Source: Archangium sp.
GTDB taxonomy: Bacteria; Myxococcota; Myxococcia; Myxococcales; Myxococcaceae
Direction: 5' to 3'
Assembly: GCA_016793585.1 (NCBI GenBank)
Contig: JAEUJR010000143.1
Span: 1 to 9,505, forward strand
DNA: 9,505 bases
Numbering within the stretch: the first letter of the stretch is position 1; every line of letters starts with the position of its first letter. The notes below the pieces were generated by a model. That model made no database searches, was not told the origin of the DNA, and saw nothing but the letters and a program-made list of their open reading frames with translations. The position numbers and the translations under genes are program-made. This document shows positions 7,985-9,505 of this stretch, piece by piece.

Positions 7985-8710
7985 ATGAACGCTCGACTCC
8001 TGCTGCTGCCCCTCTTCTTCTCCTGCGGTGTCGCACTGCCTGCCCTCGATGCCGGCATAAATGACGTCGTCGTGCTCGACGGTGGTGGCTCCATCGACGC
8101 TGGCGCGATTCTCGACTGGCCGTTTCCCTTCGCGCCGAACGTGACGGTGGTGGTCGACCCGTCGGTGCAGGTCGAGGCCGAGACGTGCGCGTTCAGCTGC
8201 TCCAACACCCGCCAGATGCTGCCGCCGGTGGTGAACGCGTGCGAGCTGGGCGGCGTCATCGCGTCGGCCTCGGGCGCGTGCATGGCGGGAGCGTGTAGTG
8301 CGGCAGAGACGTGCATGGTCGACGAGTTCAAGTTCGCGCAGCGCTACTGCGCCAAGAGCGGCCGGCCGCGCGCGTACTGCTGGGCCTCACGCGGCGCCGA
8401 TGGAACGGTCTCGCTCTCGGAGCGCGTGCTGCATCGGCTCACCGGTTCCGTGATGGTGATTCGCGTCCGGGAAGAGCAGGGCACGCTCGTCGCGCAGGCC
8501 TTCACGCACGAGGGCACTGACGAGGTCGACGACCAGGGACGCCCGTCTCCACTGCCCATCGCGCTCACGCCAGTCCGGGGAACGGTGACGCTCGGGTCGT
8601 CGACGCTCTCGGTGGGTGCTGTCGTGAAGGGCCGCTACCACGTGGAGTTCGAGCTGCCGAACATCGGACCCGTCGTGGTCGACGGCACGTTCTCCGACAG
8701 CATCCGGTGA
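7985..8710 (+). CDS. Cysteine-rich exported protein, putative lipoprotein, function unknown
   Basis: From ATG 7985 the product has 241 residues; the frame is open back to 7844, but the extension crosses both hairpins and lacks a signal sequence, whereas this start gives a hydrophobic leader (MNARLLLLPLFFSC). FFSC at Cys14 is a poor lipobox, so lipid attachment is uncertain, while export is likely. After an Asp/Gly-rich spacer the protein has eight further cysteines between 68 and 132 (68, 72, 86, 99, 104, 110, 122, 132), an even number fitting four disulfides. The rest (about 141-241) looks beta-rich, with alternating hydrophobics such as SVMVIRVREE and GRYHVEFEL. No known family is recognised. 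The ribosome site is weak. Its gene stands alone between two hairpins upstream and a short repeat-bearing gap downstream. Confidence 0.75.
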   Translation: MNARLLLLPLFFSCGVALPALDAGINDVVVLDGGGSIDAGAILDWPFPFAPNVTVVVDPSVQVEAETCAFSCSNTRQMLPPVVNACELGGVIASASGACMAGACSAAETCMVDEFKFAQRYCAKSGRPRAYCWASRGADGTVSLSERVLHRLTGSVMVIRVREEQGTLVAQAFTHEGTDEVDDQGRPSPLPIALTPVRGTVTLGSSTLSVGAVVKGRYHVEFELPNIGPVVVDGTFSDSIR

Positions 8711-8722
8711 GGCGCGCGGCTC

Positions 8723-8739
8723 CTGACAGGTTCTGACAG
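8723..8739 (+). repeat. CTGACAG direct repeat before the SRPBCC-VOC gene
   Basis: CTGACAG occurs at 8723-8729 and 8733-8739, ten bases apart, about one helical turn. This places two identical half-sites on one DNA face upstream of ATG 8800. It could be a regulator site. No convincing promoter hexamers accompany it. Confidence 0.35.
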
Positions 8740-8799
8740 TGCGCACGGTCATGGTGTGCCTCGCTCCACTGACGGAGCCCACACGCCGAGGCTGCCTCC

Positions 8800-9505
8800 A
8801 TGTTCCAGAAAGACTTCTCGTCCCTCTCCACCGCCACCCCTGAGACGCTGTGGCCGCACTACGCCGACGTGAATCGCTGGAAGGGCTGGGACGAGGCGGT
8901 CGAGCAGGTGACGCTCGGTGCCTTCGCCGTCGGCTCGCGCGGAACGCTGAAGCTGCACGGCAAGCCCGCGCTCGACTTCACCATCACCGAGGTGACGCCG
9001 AACGTGTCGTTCAGCGACGAGACGAAGGTGGGCCCGATGACGGTGCGCTTCACGCACACGCTGCAGCGGCTCACTGGCGGCACGAAGGTGACGCACCGGG
9101 TGACCATCGATGGCCCCGGAGCGGACGCGCTCGGCAACACCATGCACGTGCAGCAGTCGGTCGACACGCTCGCGCGCATCGGGACGAAGGCGACGCCCGT
9201 GACGCTCGGTGGCGTGATTCTCTACACGCCCGACATCGAGAAGAAGGTCGCGTTCTACGAGCAGGCGTTCGGCTTCGAGGTCGCCAGTCGCGCGCCGGGC
9301 GGCGTGTACGTGCAGTTCAAGGGCGCCGTGCCGCTCGCGTTCGTCGCGGAGTCGTTCGTGAAGACGATGGTGCCCGACGTGCGCCCGTCACGGCCGAACG
9401 AGGCTCCTGCGGCGGCGGAGTTGATGCTCGTGTTCGCAGACGTGAAGGCGGCGTACGAGCGCGCGTTGAAGAGCGGTGCCGTGTCGGTGGTCGCGCCCGT
9501 CACCA
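8800..9505 (+). CDS. SRPBCC-VOC fusion protein, partial (cut by the window's right edge)
   Basis: An open frame from ATG 8800 with no stop before the edge; 235 residues are visible. GAGG (8788-8791) lies eight bases upstream. Residues about 1-130 look like an SRPBCC (START-like) ligand-binding domain: FSSLSTATPETLWPHYADV, then W27 and W30, GSRGTLKLHG, FTITEVTP and a TVRFTHTLQR strand. Residues about 134-235 begin a VOC (glyoxalase/bleomycin-resistance fold) domain: GGVILYTPDIEKKVAFYEQAFGF is the usual first strand and helix, followed by GGVYVQFKG and a second half-repeat ELMLVFADVKAAYERALKSGA. No clear metal-binding His or Glu sits at the usual first-strand position, so a binding rather than a metal-enzyme role is possible. 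Both domains enclose small hydrophobic molecules; the ligand is unknown. No transmembrane segment or signal peptide is seen. Confidence 0.85.
   Translation, partial: MFQKDFSSLSTATPETLWPHYADVNRWKGWDEAVEQVTLGAFAVGSRGTLKLHGKPALDFTITEVTPNVSFSDETKVGPMTVRFTHTLQRLTGGTKVTHRVTIDGPGADALGNTMHVQQSVDTLARIGTKATPVTLGGVILYTPDIEKKVAFYEQAFGFEVASRAPGGVYVQFKGAVPLAFVAESFVKTMVPDVRPSRPNEAPAAAELMLVFADVKAAYERALKSGAVSVVAPVT

Noticed and set aside
8763..8778. GCTCC-N6-GGAGC hairpin between the cysteine-rich gene and the SRPBCC-VOC gene
   Set aside because: The stem is only 5 bp with no T-run, too weak to call a terminator.

Overview
The window is GC-rich DNA with strong G/C preference at third codon positions. It carries lipoprotein and proline-rich export signals and a sigma-54 (RpoN) activator of the AcoR type. 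Together these suggest a delta-proteobacterial, Myxococcota-like chromosome; this assignment is inferred from style, not from a marker gene. Genes are tightly packed, and no gene-free stretch exceeds about 210 bases. I saw no rRNA or tRNA gene, CRISPR array, transposase or integrase.

Layout: (1) 62-1947, a two-gene, translationally coupled operon for exported haem proteins. It encodes a lipobox-bearing group-1 truncated haemoglobin, then a YceI-like barrel fused through a proline/lysine linker to a two-haem cytochrome c region, and ends at a clear intrinsic terminator (1975-2007). (2) 2066-3834, a two-gene cassette of visibly lower GC. It pairs an ABC/AAA_15-type ATPase with a small protein bearing a PD-(D/E)xK nuclease-like core; the reading frames overlap by four bases. 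(3) 3836-5686, on the minus strand, an AcoR-like sigma-54 activator whose stop lies one base from the end of the cassette. (4) 5687-5897, a divergent control region with a cluster of GCGACA / TGTCGC half-sites and a good -24/-12 promoter facing right. (5) 5898-7843, an NAD-dependent aldehyde dehydrogenase of the ExaC/AcoD type, coupled by a one-base overlap to a DUF779 protein. (6) 7844-7984, two consecutive hairpins. (7) 7985-8710, a cysteine-rich exported protein of unknown function. (8) 8800 to the right edge, an SRPBCC-VOC (glyoxalase fold) fusion that runs off the window.

How the genes fit together: the activator, control region, dehydrogenase and DUF779 form a recognisable aldehyde-responsive regulon in which the activator probably switches on the dehydrogenase operon through RpoN. 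The globin and YceI-cytochrome genes probably form a cell-envelope redox or gas-handling module. The ATPase-nuclease pair is unrelated to either neighbour in composition and content. It resembles the two-gene ATPase-effector organisation of anti-phage systems and is the best candidate here for an undescribed system, although its defence role is inference.
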